From: Trachythela sp. YZ-2020
Taxonomy: Eukaryota > Cnidaria > Anthozoa > Malacalcyonacea > Clavulariidae
Length of the DNA: 64,000 nucleotides
NCBI GenBank assembly: GCA_016169945.1
Contig: JADLSH010000395.1
Coordinates: 568,501-632,500, forward strand
Direction: 5' to 3'
Shown in pieces: positions 1 through 10,489 of the stretch. Under the pieces are notes generated by a model. It saw only the letters and a program-made list of their open reading frames with translations. It had not been told where the DNA came from and searched no databases. Within the stretch, counting starts at the first letter, position 1. Each line of letters begins with the position of its first letter. The position numbers were made by a program, and so were the translations under genes.

Positions 1-3000
1 AGGATTATCATCAAGTTGGGCCTCCTTGGCTGTATTTGGATGTAAAATGGCATCTTTGGCAACTTTACCAAGCTCCTCCACTTTACTTTGAAGAAAGGCA
101 TGACAAATTGGGCAGAAAGTAGTGCCATTGAGACATTTAACATGGAATGAATGCCAACACCCTTGAAAAATTCTCCATGGTTCATCGTCGTCGTTAATGG
201 TGCACGAGTGGAGGTCACATATGCAATCTTGGTTTGGTTCCTCCTTTGCGCTGAAGCCAAGAGGAAGAGCTGTGTATTTAACTTCTGCTTGTCCAAAAAT
301 GTGTGGTAAGCGGACATATTTTGTTTTCCTTCTTATAAAACTAGAAGCACAGCCAATGTTATCATTTATCACAATGAAAATGTTTGTCAAAAATTCTGCA
401 CATCGGACCTTTAGGTACTTAAGTTGCTGCTGTGAAAAACTGAAGTGTTTTGGAGGGGTGAAATTTAATCGAAAGTTAGCTTGTTTGGTCTTGGATTGAA
501 ATATACCCTTTGCCCTTTCCTGAAGTTTAGCGGCAGTGTCGGAAGGCTGAGTTTGGGCTCGGATGATGCTGTGTGTATTCTCCACTGGATATTCATCAAA
601 AATTGTGGGCCACTTAAAATTGTTCATAAAGCTCATTGTACTTGCTTTTCCAGTGGGAAGTGTTTGATAACCACACAAGGAGCTTATTGTAATGACGGCG
701 CTTTAGGCACAGGAACATTACCCATATCCGGATCATTGAATTGTAGTATTCTTTAAAATTGTTTCTTTTGAAAGTGATTGTATAAATTGTCAAAACCAGT
801 GGGATATAGTTTTCTAACAAATTGAGTAGTGTACCATATTGAGTGTCCTTGGAATTTTGAAATTTGATCATCACTTGATCTCGTATTAATGTCCAACTAC
901 CATACACTGTTTCTAGTATGAGATTTATTCTCCAGGGTTTGGGTGATTTTGTCAGCTTACTGTTTGGGAACAAATAACTATAAACTTGGTTGAAGAACGG
1001 TCTAAATGTATGAAAAATGTCTTCTCTACTATTTAGGGAAATGTGCAATGGACCCATAGTGGGAATGAGAGATGTTATGGCAGGGATTTGACCACTCCTA
1101 GAGTTGCAATTTTCCACAGTATTGGAGGATGACTGATGCTCCTGTTGAGATGCACATGATTGCTGATACTGGATGAGAGATTCGTATATCAGTTGTCTAC
1201 AATAAAATTGGCATGGCCAGTCACCAGGCTGAATTATGACAAACTTCTTCAAATAAGCTGCTAAACCTGATGCCACAATTGTATCATATGCTTTGGAAAA
1301 ACCACCCTTTGATTTCAACTGTAACTCGACAAAGTCATTTAGATGCAAATCATCCATTGTTCTCATCATTCGAACTCCAGACTCGTCACCATAGCCATGT
1401 TCTTCTAGAATGTGTCGTTCAAGATCCGGTGTAAAAAACAGCGTGGTCAGCCAATTTGGCATAGTTGAGGCGTAGCTATTGCTTAACAGTGCAGCCTGTT
1501 CAGGGGAGGTTATAGCATCTACACAAGCTGGTATGTCAACACCATCTGTGCAATGGATTCTGGAAATATTTGATGGTACCTTTATTGCTCTCAATTGCTT
1601 GAATGCCTTTACTACAATTGTACACATGCTCATTGGATTGCAAGTTCTCAGAATGGCTGGTCTTCGATAGGTGTGAATTTTGGTGAAGTCATCGATTATA
1701 AGTACCAAAACCCATTCATTTTGGATTGCTTGGTTGAAAAAAATTTTCAGACTTTCCTCATGATTTCGCGACAGTTGGCTGCGGATTATGTCAGATGTTT
1801 TACGGCTGCATGTATGTCCCATCCGATATTGTGTATCTATGCCTTCTTGAGTCATCCTATTGGAGTTAAGATAGAGTGCATTATCTACTTGCATAACATT
1901 ACACATCTGGCTGCGGCAGTAGCACATAGTATAAATTATCGACACTGTTCTTACTCGGTTGAGATCCTGACGCCTGTGGGAATGACGGTCCTCTGAAACT
2001 GCTTGCAAGATGTGTTCAAATATATTTGGAGCACCTGCCTGACGACAAAAATCGATGAATTCATTTGGTTGATATATTGCTGGTTGGTTTCAAGAACAAA
2101 GTTCTCATATATGCTCTGTTTTATTTTCTCCAGCTCCAATTTGAGATCACATCCTGCAAGAAAAGCATTGACTTTGTCATTTGTTGTTATTTACTTGTTA
2201 ATTTGTAATGTTATGTTAACCAGGATAATGGCAAGAATTCGGGAGACCAGGGCAAATGTTTCACTGGGGCCTCTATAACAACATCATAGTATCATTGGGG
2301 CAATTTGACCACAATTTGTAAAGCCTCCTCTCAAGGAGCTCACAACATGCATGTTGTCCAGGGCAAGTACCCCATTCCCTACTCATGGAGTATTGTTACA
2401 GTCTGTTTACATTTTGTGCATGTAATATACAGTACAGTATGTACATACTTCCAGACAGGGAGTTGAACTGCGTCTTAATATCATCATACATTTCTGCTGG
2501 CATAAGCACATCTCCATTGGCCCCTCTCCGTAACACTCCAAAGCATGTGTCTTCTGCCACCCATACCTCGTTATTGGTATCCGACGAAGTTCTAGCTGGG
2601 ACAGTTCGTTGTGTTTTCTTTGGTCTTCCTGCTTTATCTTTTTTATTTGATTTAACCAACTAGCATATTAATAAAACCAAAACAAATTAGACACTGTGCT
2701 TTTTAGTATAATTTGAATTTTACTTGCCACTTGGCTTATTAAAAATTGTAAAAAATTACCTGAAAGGACGTTTTTCCTGTGGTTCTGTATATATACAAAG
2801 CTCTTCGACAAGTAGAACATAATATCCCTGTCCCTTCGTGCGAAACACCGAAGCAACTCTCCAGAAGAGCGCTTTGTGGAAGGCTATTTCTTGTAGAATT
2901 TAACTTTTGTTTGCAGCATTTGCCACACACGGCACAATAAAGGTTCTTTTTATTTGGAAATGCAAAAACAGCGTTCAAAACAAGCCAAAGAAACAAGACA

Positions 3001-3089
3001 CAGAAAAAAAATTGGCCGGACATGTTTTTGTTTACGAATTTAAAGGCCCCGCCACCGCGCGCGAAAATAATTGCGTGGTCTCCACGCAA
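1..3089 (-). CDS. Spliced gene of an uncharacterised multicopy invertebrate family (zinc cluster, IDDF region, C-terminal RING-like domain); partial, one frameshift
   Basis: Three exons fit with matching phases. Exon A ends at 2760 (CAG|gtaat) and carries CAVCGKC..CSTC cysteine pairs. Exon B is 2659-2449, basic (KSNKKDKAGRPKKTQ). Exon C starts at 2079 after an AG and reads to about 614. Exon C holds VLIIDDFTKIHTYRRP, then PGDWPCQFYCRQ, GPLHISLNSRE, RINLILETVYGSWTLIR and CLKRRHYNK. I know this segment from uncharacterised proteins repeated many times in coral and sponge genomes. At an AAAA run near 615 the frame shifts by one. The alternative frame continues without a stop (FDEYPVENTHSIIRAQTQPSD) to position 1 and contains C.C..H...C...GCWHSFHVKCL..TTFCPIC, a RING-like treble clef. 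The start is unclear. The first methionines give a hydrophobic stretch (FFFCVLFLWLVLNAVFAF) that may be a signal peptide or merely upstream sequence. Molecular function is unknown; a transposon origin is possible. Confidence 0.6.
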
Positions 3090-3330
3090 GCCAGACTAGC
3101 GCATGCGTAACAAATTTCCCAGCTGCTCGGTTTTTATGCAAAAATATGCAGTTTACTGGCCAGGAAAATGGCAGATCAGCCAGTTCAGCTTGCTTATTGG
3201 CCAGAAAAAGCAATTGACTGGCCAGAGAAATGGCGGCCAACATGCGTAATGCGATATGCGCGACCCCAAAAAATTCAAAGGTTCCCAAGAGAGTGAACCC
3301 TCTATATAATATATACTCTATGGCGTCGCT
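3090..3330. other. Intergenic block with GGCCAG-containing short repeats
   Basis: Between the minus-strand gene and rightward sequence lies a GC-richer block with several diverged copies of a motif like ACTGGCCAGRRAAATGGC (about 3154-3237). It could hold the promoter of the leftward gene, but no core promoter element is clear on that strand. A TATATAAT stretch lies at about 3302-3310 in plus orientation. Confidence 0.25.
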
Positions 3331-3453
3331 TTGAAAATTGAAATTTTTGTCTTTCATCTGAAATATTTTATGGTCGGCATTTTTCCGATTTATTATTGTA
3401 TGAAGAAGAAATCTTTTCCCTCGAAGTGCAGAATGATATTCAAGAACTCACAG
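3331..3453 (+). other. Possible 5' exon with strong donor
   Basis: An open frame (MKIEIFVFH...IFKNSQ) ends at a good splice donor, CACAG|gtaaga at 3453/3454, about 25 bp downstream of a TATA-like stretch. No downstream exon with matching phase could be assigned. The candidate exon at 5779 needs a different phase. It may be a chance ORF. Confidence 0.2.
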
Positions 3454-3540
3454 GTAAGATTTATTTTCTGTTTAATTTGTTATTTACGTTTTTTAATTGC
3501 AAAAATCGGCAGTGATATTTTGTGTATATTGTCACTGTGA

Positions 3541-4463
3541 AATTCCGTTAAATATTTGAATTAGCCGCGTTATATTTGCATATAAAACCAACGAACTATC
3601 GCTTCTTAACACCAAAAGAAAGATTAAAACATCAATTTGAATTGATCTCTAGGAATTCCATACCAAATTGCGTAATAAAGTAATGTATTTTGGCAATTGT
3701 TTATAAATCTTATAAATAGATGGCACTGACATCAAGTAAAGTCTTTGTTAATAATGCTATGTAGTGACTCACACTTAGGCAAATAAGTGAAATAACATTA
3801 CTTTAAATACAACCTTTAACATCAAAATAAGTTTTAAAGATAAGTTAAAACAGTAATAAGAATTGGAATAACAGAGTGCAGCTAGTGTTTAGTGTAATTT
3901 ATGCTTAATAGAAGAATTTTACCTGTTTTTACATGAAACTGTTCAGATCGGGTGGTAACCCCCAACCTGGCCCTAATAATCCCTAATGCCTATTTCGGTT
4001 GCTCATATATCGAGAAAGAGCCAAAACACCTTGGCTGACTTATGTAATATAAAAAAAATTCCAATTAACCTGAAATCATAATTTTGTGAACAAGTTTCAC
4101 CATTATAACCCACAGAAATGATTATACAGAGATCTTTCAAGATTGAAATGTATCTAAACAATTTTAACATAAATTACTCAGTCCAGTATATGCCTTATAC
4201 AACCTAAAAAGTCTGAAACAAATAATCCCCAAAAGTTTTTGCCATATTTACAAATTAGTAATTCATTTTATTATATAAACATAAGTGTTATATAGAGTTT
4301 TATGCCACTGAGAAAAATCGTATTTAAACACACGTAAAAAATACGATATTTTTCGTGTGAAAATATCATTTTTGCAAGCCGATCAACAAATTTACATATT
4401 TGTTTTGAGTTTCTACATGAATTGTCGTTTGTTTATAATTTGTTTATAAAATAAACAGAATAG
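3541..4463. other. AT-rich intergenic stretch, no gene seen
   Basis: No coding region, RNA gene or repeat structure that I can defend. Stops are frequent in all frames. Confidence 0.5.
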
Positions 4464-4598
4464 TACATGGTTGCTTGGAAATATGGAATTTATTTCTCGT
4501 GTTGAAGAGAATATTGCTCACTCGTTCGCTGCGCTCACTCGTGAGCAATATTCTCTTCAACACTCGAAATAAATTCCATATTTCCGCGCAACCATGTA
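4464..4598. repeat. Palindromic foldback/MITE, about 57-bp arms
   Basis: The left arm (4464-4521, starting TACATGGTTGC) is matched in reverse complement by 4541-4598 (ending GCAACCATGTA) with a few mismatches. The loop contains CTCGTTCGCTGCGCTCACTC. It could form one long hairpin. The sequence looks like a short foldback element; no target duplication is clear. Confidence 0.65.
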
Positions 4599-5214
4599 AT
4601 ATTCTCTATATATTGTATATGCTGTCTATTCCAGTTGCCAAGGGCTAACCACAAATTCATGTGAATTTACCAGGATAATGCTAGTGTGTGTTATTGTTGT
4701 CAATGTGTGCATGTGTTATTGATGCCAATGTGTACTTGATTGTTGTTATCATTTGGCAACTGTACTGTGTAGCTTAGATACCCAAATTTGCAAAATTTAG
4801 AATATTTACCATCTTTCGGTTAACCCATTAAGGTGCAATACACATCTTTGCATCATACTACACTATTTCAGTCATTCTAATGCTAGTTGCTGGACAGTTT
4901 AATTTACTTGTCAAGTGGAGATTGTTGCATGTGAACCTTTGCATTGTCAATATTAACAAATGTGCATTTAGCCTAATATTCATAATCATTTTTTTAATGA
5001 AAATTTTAAATAGCAACCCTTATCAGAAAATGTTTGTTCACCAAGTCCATGGTTGAAAGCAAATAAAAGAGGCAGATCAGCAGAGAAAAACATTAAATTT
5101 GGTTGGAATCAGTCCTTTGAATTTCCAGATGAGGTTTGTTGTATATTGTGCTAAATATTGTTTCTTAGCCTTACCCCCATGCACCTGTACAAAGGTACCA
5201 TTGATGCACCTTAC
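4599..5214. other. Intergenic stretch, no gene seen
   Basis: AT-rich. It contains a short TGTGTTATTG/TGTGCATGTGTT-like tract around 4681-4745 and nothing else that I can name. Confidence 0.45.
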
Positions 5215-5412
5215 TTTAGCATCCGGAGAGTACCCGGAGAAAACCCCTCGAAGTACAGGAGAGAACCAACCAGACTCTACTTACCCTGTACATGAGTTGA
5301 TAAGCGCACCGGAAGCAACCTTACCGAGGTAACTAACGTGTTCAGACCTGCAGTAATAGGCTTAACTCACTGGTAAGAGACAAGCGCGCTTAGCCACTCG
5401 GCCACCCGTGAT
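5215..5412 (-). mobile_element. tRNA-headed SINE-like repeat
   Basis: Read on the minus strand from 5412, the sequence begins GGGTGGCCGAGTGGCTAAG, which matches the 5' end and A box of a tRNA-Leu/Ser-type gene (TGGCCGAGTGG). A non-tRNA body of about 180 bp follows and runs leftward to the GGAGTACCCGGAGAAAACC block near 5226. The body lacks a clear full tRNA fold and B box, so it is more likely a tRNA-derived SINE than a tRNA gene. I recall similar blocks as dispersed repeats in corals, but that is memory, not a search. Confidence 0.45.
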
Positions 5413-5778
5413 TCCCACCTGTTGATAGTCCTGGTATCCATAATGGGTGTTAGGGAAAATCTCAAACCCTGTTCACTCACAGTGATGGTTTTATATTTTC
5501 AGACCCATAGGTTTGAACAGGGTTAATAATAATAGGTAGCAAAATTTCATAAATGTTCCAGATTTAGAAGGCAGTGCTATTAAGTTGAAAAAAGCTCGGA
5601 ATGCTCAGCATGCTCATAATGAGAATTTGTGTTTCTATAACATTAATTGTATAGAAGCAAGGCTTTGTATTGTTTTCTATAGTTTAAGTGTTGCCATGAC
5701 ACATTGACTCATACATTGCCACAGGTCCGAAGGTGGTGGGTGTTGAGAATTACTTTTAGACAAATACCTTGTTTTTAG

Positions 5779-6456
5779 AATGTCGTCAACGAGCTGCAAT
5801 TTGGACATTGTCCCAGACCTTGCTACGAGGCAGTGGTGGAAGAAAGAATAGTGGCTGTGAGAAGATTTTGAAGTTGTTAAAGGTAATATATCATGGAAAT
5901 TACACACTATACCAGGATAAAATTCCTCTTCTCTGGTATAACTTCTCTGTCGATATGTTGATATCAGTTGTTATACACTTTAACAGTTAATGCGAGAGTC
6001 AACCATGCAGAATTGTCAATTTTTGAGTAAATATGCAGGGTGTAGTTTAATTATTTGGTATATATAGTGTATAGTAGTTTGATTAAATTTAATTTTACAT
6101 GTCTGACCCCAGGTCTAGAGCAAGTGTCATTTGTATAAATTATTCAAGTTTGATTCAACATAAAAAGATCATTCATTTTAGACCTCTCCCCATTTTCTGC
6201 CAAATGTTGTGGTAATTAATTGTCGGTATTCAAAGTTTCAAACCTAAAGTTGAGTAGGGTATATTAACTGTTCTTGTAAGAATGGTGTCAGAATATTTAT
6301 AATTGTGAATACTATGCACTGATTAATAAATGTAATTATATTTTGTAGGGAACTGATGATGTGGACTGCCAAGTTAAAGCGACAGTCTCACCTGCAATCT
6401 TTTTGTGTGATACTTCGGTTATGTATGTTGTTGGGGAAGGAAGAGTGCTGTCTTAG
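5779..6456 (+). other. Possible two-exon gene fragment
   Basis: Exon candidate 5779-5882 (after tttttag, ending AAAG|gtaata) reads CRQRAAIWTLSQTLLRGSGGRKNSG. A second candidate starts at 6349 after tttgtag and reads GTDDVDCQVKATVSPAIFL to a stop at 6456. The two join in phase 0. The second exon, with the same acceptor, recurs in the duplicated copy near 8275. No family is recognised. The pair could be a host gene fragment or chance. Confidence 0.2.
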
Positions 6457-6665
6457 CTTCACGTGAAGACAAACTTCTAGACTGTCTAATTCTGTTATTT
6501 TGCGTTCATTACACGTACAATTTTGATTATAAAGTCCAGAGAAGTGCAATGATATTTTTAGAGAAAGCAACCTTTGGAATCAACTATAATAACCAAATCC
6601 CTCTTAGCGTTACTCAAGTTTTTACTCTGTTGGGTCAGTGAAGGATTAAGACTTTAGTGCATTCT
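6280..6665 (+). repeat. Segmental duplication, copy 1
   Basis: About 380 bp that recurs in the same orientation at 8200-8560, with roughly 80% similarity by eye (shared GTAGGGAACTGATGAT, TTTTGATTATAAA, CTGTTGGGTCAGT). The conserved start includes a splice-acceptor-like tract. Confidence 0.6.
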
Positions 6666-6887
6666 CTTGGTGTATTTTTAATTGTATATAACTCTAGTGA
6701 CGTATTAAATCCATTTATTAAAAAGGAGAGCTTTGTCTGTTTAATACGTCCCAAGGCCATGTTACACGAAACGATATTGAACGACGATTTATTGATATAT
6801 AAATGTTAGAAGTTCATTTACATATCAAATCTTCGCTAAATTTCGTTCTGTGTAACAGCTTACGACTAAATTTGTACAAGGAGTAGA

Positions 6888-7130
6888 GAATAGCTGAAAC
6901 GACCCTTTTGAATAGCTGAAACGACCCTTTTTAATAGCTGAAACGACCCTTTTGAATAGCTGAAACGATCCTTTTGAATAGCTGAAACGATCCTTTTGAA
7001 TAGCTGAAACGACCCTTTTGAATAGCTGAAACGACTCTTTTGAATAGCTGAAACGACCCTTCTGAATAGCTGAAACGACCCTTTTGAATAGCTGAAATGA
7101 CCCTTTTGAATAGCTGAAACGACCCTTTCG
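6888..7130 (+). repeat. 22-bp tandem repeat, 11 copies
   Basis: Eleven units of GAATAGCTGAAACGACCCTTTT, with one or two changes each, run head to tail. Downstream to 7307 the same words (GAAACGACCC, AAGGGTA) continue in a looser, partly inverted arrangement. Because 22 is not a multiple of 3, all three frames cycle through each unit, so the long minus-strand open frame here is a by-product of the repeat. Confidence 0.9.
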
Positions 7131-7310
7131 AAGGGTAACGTTCCTACCCTTTGAGGAGTTAAAACTACCCTCTGAAAGGGGTAAAATTCTACCCTTTCGA
7201 AGAGTAAGCACCAAAGGGACTGAAACGACCCTTTTGAAAGGGTAGTCCTGCGGTCAAAAAAACTACTCCTTTCAAGGGGTCAAAACTACTCTTTTGAATT
7301 TACAGTGCAC
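7131..7310. mobile_element. Terminal part of a CACTGTAAATTC-ended repeat
   Basis: The sequence up to 7307 (GAATTTACAGTG) matches the end at 9346-9435, including GGTCAAAAAAACTACT and a preceding CGACCCTTTTGAAAGGGTA. Only one terminus of each copy is seen, so the element boundaries are incomplete. Confidence 0.45.
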
Positions 7311-7719
7311 GTTTGCGTTTTGGATCCGTAATTCCAGAGGCCAAAATGAACATTTCGAAGTCGGATAGCCAGTTACCCCATCGTGTTGCGATGCTAGCAC
7401 CAACATGTGCTTCGGGTCGAAATTCAGGCATTGGCTGAATAGTGACTGGAATCGCATTTAGATTTGCCAATCCTACTTGTTCGACCGGCTCTGGATGTTC
7501 TGCCATACTTAAATATACTTTATTCTCGTCGCCAATATAATGTAATATTCTTATGTTTTATTAATTAAATAGAGTCTACAAAATACAAGTTGCTTTAGCT
7601 TCCAATACAGTCTCTCTAAACCCGTCCTCCAAGCACATGCTCCATACCATATATGGTGATGCCTATATATGGCACTGTTCATTATCTAAATACAACATAA
7701 AGTATAACATCACTTTACT

Positions 7720-7950
7720 ACAGTCAGTTTTAGATTTAGCGGTCATATTGGAGGGACCACCAATGGCCGTCGTACAAGGAAGGAATGCAGTACGAGGAGA
7801 TATTTTCAATTTGCGCTGTGTTGGGCGATGGAATTATTGAAGTTTAATTGGAAATATGTAAAGGAGTTGGTCACCGATTTGGTTTGATTTCGGGCGTTTC
7901 TCGGCGAAAATTTGTTCGCGTGTGTATGTTGTTGTCAGCCATGAGTGAGC
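7720..7950 (+). repeat. Dispersed repeat (inverted partner at 17.8-18.1 kb)
   Basis: About 230 bp present in reverse complement at 17821-18060. Landmarks are TTGGAGGGACCACCAATGG, TCGGGCGTTTC and GTCAGCCATGAG. No coding signal. It is probably a dispersed transposon fragment. Confidence 0.65.
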
Positions 7951-8199
7951 ATATTCACTTGAAAACTTTGGAATAAATCACCGTACTGTGCCTCTCGGCG
8001 TAGTAATCAACGAAATGACAAGAAAGGAGACAGTTCCACATCTGAAAGTAATACTGAGCAAATAGTGATGGCGAAAGATCGGCCGTTACCAACATTACTT
8101 GGAAATTTGGTTACATTAAGTGTTCAAATTTAAAATTAACTATAGTTTACTATAACCACATTCTTCTTCCTCAACTGTTCTGTTATACCAATATACCAG

Positions 8200-8560
8200 C
8201 ATGGTGCCAGAATATTTGGAAATTGTTAATACTATATGCACTGATTAATATGTATGTACAGTATATAATTTGTAGGGAACTGATGATATGGAAAACAAAA
8301 TAGAACAGGCGATCTCGCCTGCAATATCCTTGAGAGAAAATGATGTGTTCGACACCTTGTTCATCTATGTTGTTTGGGGAAAGAACGGTGTTCTGTGATG
8401 CTTCATGTGAGACAAACTTTTAGACACTTCAATATTAATGCTTTGCATGTAATTTTGATTATAAAAGGCAAAGAAATGTTGAGAAGTCATGCATAACAAA
8501 TCCCAGAACAGTGTAACCGAACTTTTTAGTCTGTTGGGTCAGTTATAAGGAAAAGTGTTT
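8200..8560 (+). repeat. Segmental duplication, copy 2
   Basis: Second copy of the 6280-6665 segment. The open frame after the acceptor at about 8274 reads GTDDMENKIEQAISPAISL before stops. The intervening sequence between copies is unrelated. Confidence 0.6.
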
Positions 8561-8754
8561 AGTAAATTTACATAGGTGATTATTGAAAATTCTCAATGCT
8601 GATTGGTTGCACTACCTCAAACTAATATGCGATAATCACCTACACGATAAAAGCGGCTTAAAAACGCTTTAGGTGATTATCGCGTATTAATCCGAGGTAG
8701 CACAACCAATCAGCGTTGAGAATTTTCAATAATCACCTATGTAATTTTACTAAA
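8558..8754. mobile_element. 197-bp palindromic MITE
   Basis: The ends TTTAGTAAATTTACATAGG and CCTATGTAATTTTACTAAA are reverse complements with one mismatch. The arms stay complementary for about 80 bp each around a short centre near 8640-8670. Compact size, long inverted arms and no ORF fit a non-autonomous foldback element. Confidence 0.8.
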
Positions 8755-8989
8755 TGGTATTGTTGCATTTTAATTGTAACATTCCCTTAGCTTGATTTGT
8801 ATATTGTGTGTATGATATTTGCGATGTTCAAATCTATTGTTTTAAAACAACAATACTGTCTGTTTGTAATACTTCCTATATATATAATATTTGCTGTATT
8901 TTACTTATTGGTGGCCTGAACATGCATCAAATAATCATTAATCAGTCTAACAGCAAAGTGTGTAAAAATGGTTAAACGGTAACCGATCG

Positions 8990-9435
8990 GAATAGAAGTA
9001 GCCCTTTACAGGAGTTTGATGACTCTTTTGAAGAGCTGAAACTACCCTCTGAAAGGGCATAATTACTCCATGAAGGAGTAGAAACTACGGCATAATTACT
9101 CCATGAAGGAGTAGAAACTACGCCTTGCACGAAAGCTACTCTAAGTTACAAAGCTGAAATGAACCCAAATAGGATGCGAAATGATTCTTTGGGAGAGCAG
9201 AAATGGCTCTTCAAATGGGTAATTTTTACTCTGTCAGAGAGTCAAAAGACCCTTTGGAAGGGTAACCTTGTGCCCTTTCAGGAGTTTAAATGACTCCTTG
9301 AAAAGGTTAGAATCTACCCTTTGGAAGAGTAACCTCCGAATGGACGGAAACGACCCTTTTGAAAGGGTACTAGTTCTATGGTCAAAAAAACTACTACTTT
9401 GAAGGGGTTGAAATGACTCCTTTGAATTTACAGTG
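8990..9435. mobile_element. CACTGTAAATTC-ended repeat, second copy
   Basis: Made of shuffled GAAACTACCCT / AAGGGTA words like those at 6.9-7.3 kb, and ends in GAATTTACAGTG at 9435. The motif CATAATTACTCCATGAAGG is duplicated in tandem at about 9058-9122. No ORF. Confidence 0.5.
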
Positions 9436-10099
9436 TACCATTAGGTTCCAGATCTACTTGTCGGCTAAGGTGTCATTAATTCCTTGGCACAAAAAAAAAC
9501 TTGGGCTAAATATATTAGGCCATCCTTTTAAAGCAAGGTCTGAAATTTGCAGTATCCTGATATCAGCAAGACACTAAAATTTGGTGTTGGATACTAAACA
9601 GTGAATTAATTGTATTCTGACTGATTAATGTCTTTAATCAACATTCAAGACAAGTGCATAGAAGCTTGCTTAAGGTTTATATGCATCTTAGTGTATCATG
9701 ATACCAAGTTATTTAGTGTCTATGACTGTTGTGCCTTACTTTGTTATTGTTACTTGTAACAGTGAGATGGGTCAGGAATGGATAACCCTGTTGGATGGAT
9801 ACTGAAAAATAATTTAAATTTCAGATTCTGGAAAGGGGGTCTATAAATGGTATAGTCATGAATATTTTTTCGAACACATCCAATCATCAGAAATTTTTTT
9901 TGGACGGCATATGTACGCATGGTATTTTTTCTCCGTACAACTCTCTTCTTTTACTGTAAAACAGTTTAATTGTCAATTTAAAATATTATTTATTTAAAAC
10001 AATATTTATATGTAATTAAAAGAGTACAACATGGTGAAACCACATGTTTGTCTCACATTTATTTTATTACTATATATATATAGGCCTATATAGTCAAAT
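9436..10099. other. Intergenic stretch, no gene seen
   Basis: AT-rich, with homopolymer runs and nothing recognisable until the ribozyme at 10100. Confidence 0.45.
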
Positions 10100-10143
10100 C
10101 TGCAGACATGCATGTTTCGCCGTTCAACGGCTCGTCAGTGCAG
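10100..10143 (-). ncRNA. Hammerhead ribozyme, type I (PLE-associated)
   Basis: On the minus strand all core parts are present in order. Helix I 5' strand is CTGCA. The core CTGACGA follows, then helix II GCCG/CGGC with loop TTGAA, then GAAA. Helix III is short, CAT/ATG with loop GC. The TC cleavage context comes next, and the helix I 3' strand is TGCAG. Helix I pairs 5 of 5. Hammerheads of this type are known in the terminal repeats of Penelope-like retroelements, where they are thought to process the RNA. It sits about 50 bp outside a PLE inverted pair and probably marks the end of a second PLE copy. Predicted cleavage is after the C that follows helix III. Activity is inferred from fold only. 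Confidence 0.75.
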
Positions 10144-10246
10144 CTTGTAACGCAGTCTAGATGCGAGTGACTTCGTATTTATATATATATATGAACTTGT
10201 TGTATTGATTTCTTCAGACATAAAATTAACTATTTATTTGTTAATA

Positions 10247-10281
10247 TCCAAACGTTTCGCCGGTCAAGGCTTCTTCAGTGG
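10247..10281 (-). ncRNA. Degenerate hammerhead-like motif
   Basis: On the minus strand: CCA, CTGAAGA, then AGCC...GGC, then GAAAC and TTTGGA. Core words match a hammerhead (CTGANGA, GAAA) and CCA/TGG could be a short helix I, but helix III is missing or tiny. Probably a relic or minimal PLE ribozyme. The same motif is in the right arm at 11751-11785. Confidence 0.45.
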
Positions 10282-10489
10282 AATGGTTAGTAGCAATATT
10301 AAGATCCTAGTGTATATACAGGCGTGTCTAATTACAAATTCTAGCTTAGTTCTATTATAAACGGAAGTAATAAAATACTAATCATGCATTAGTAATAAGT
10401 TGTTTTAGGATATAATTCTTCTTTAGGGAACATTATAAATTCTTTAGGTTAAACACAGTTTCTATATAAAATACTAGGTTCAAATCTAT

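Noticed and set aside
1479..1996. Plus-strand ORFs of 63 and 133 residues
   Set aside because: They are antisense to the well-supported IDDF exon.
6888..7130. CRISPR array
   Set aside because: There are no unique spacers: the repeat is contiguous, and the genome is eukaryotic with introns.
6825..7214. 129-residue minus-strand open frame with SYSKGSFQLFKRVVSAIQ repeats
   Set aside because: It is a translation of the 22-bp DNA tandem repeat. All three frames cycle and no start or family signal exists.
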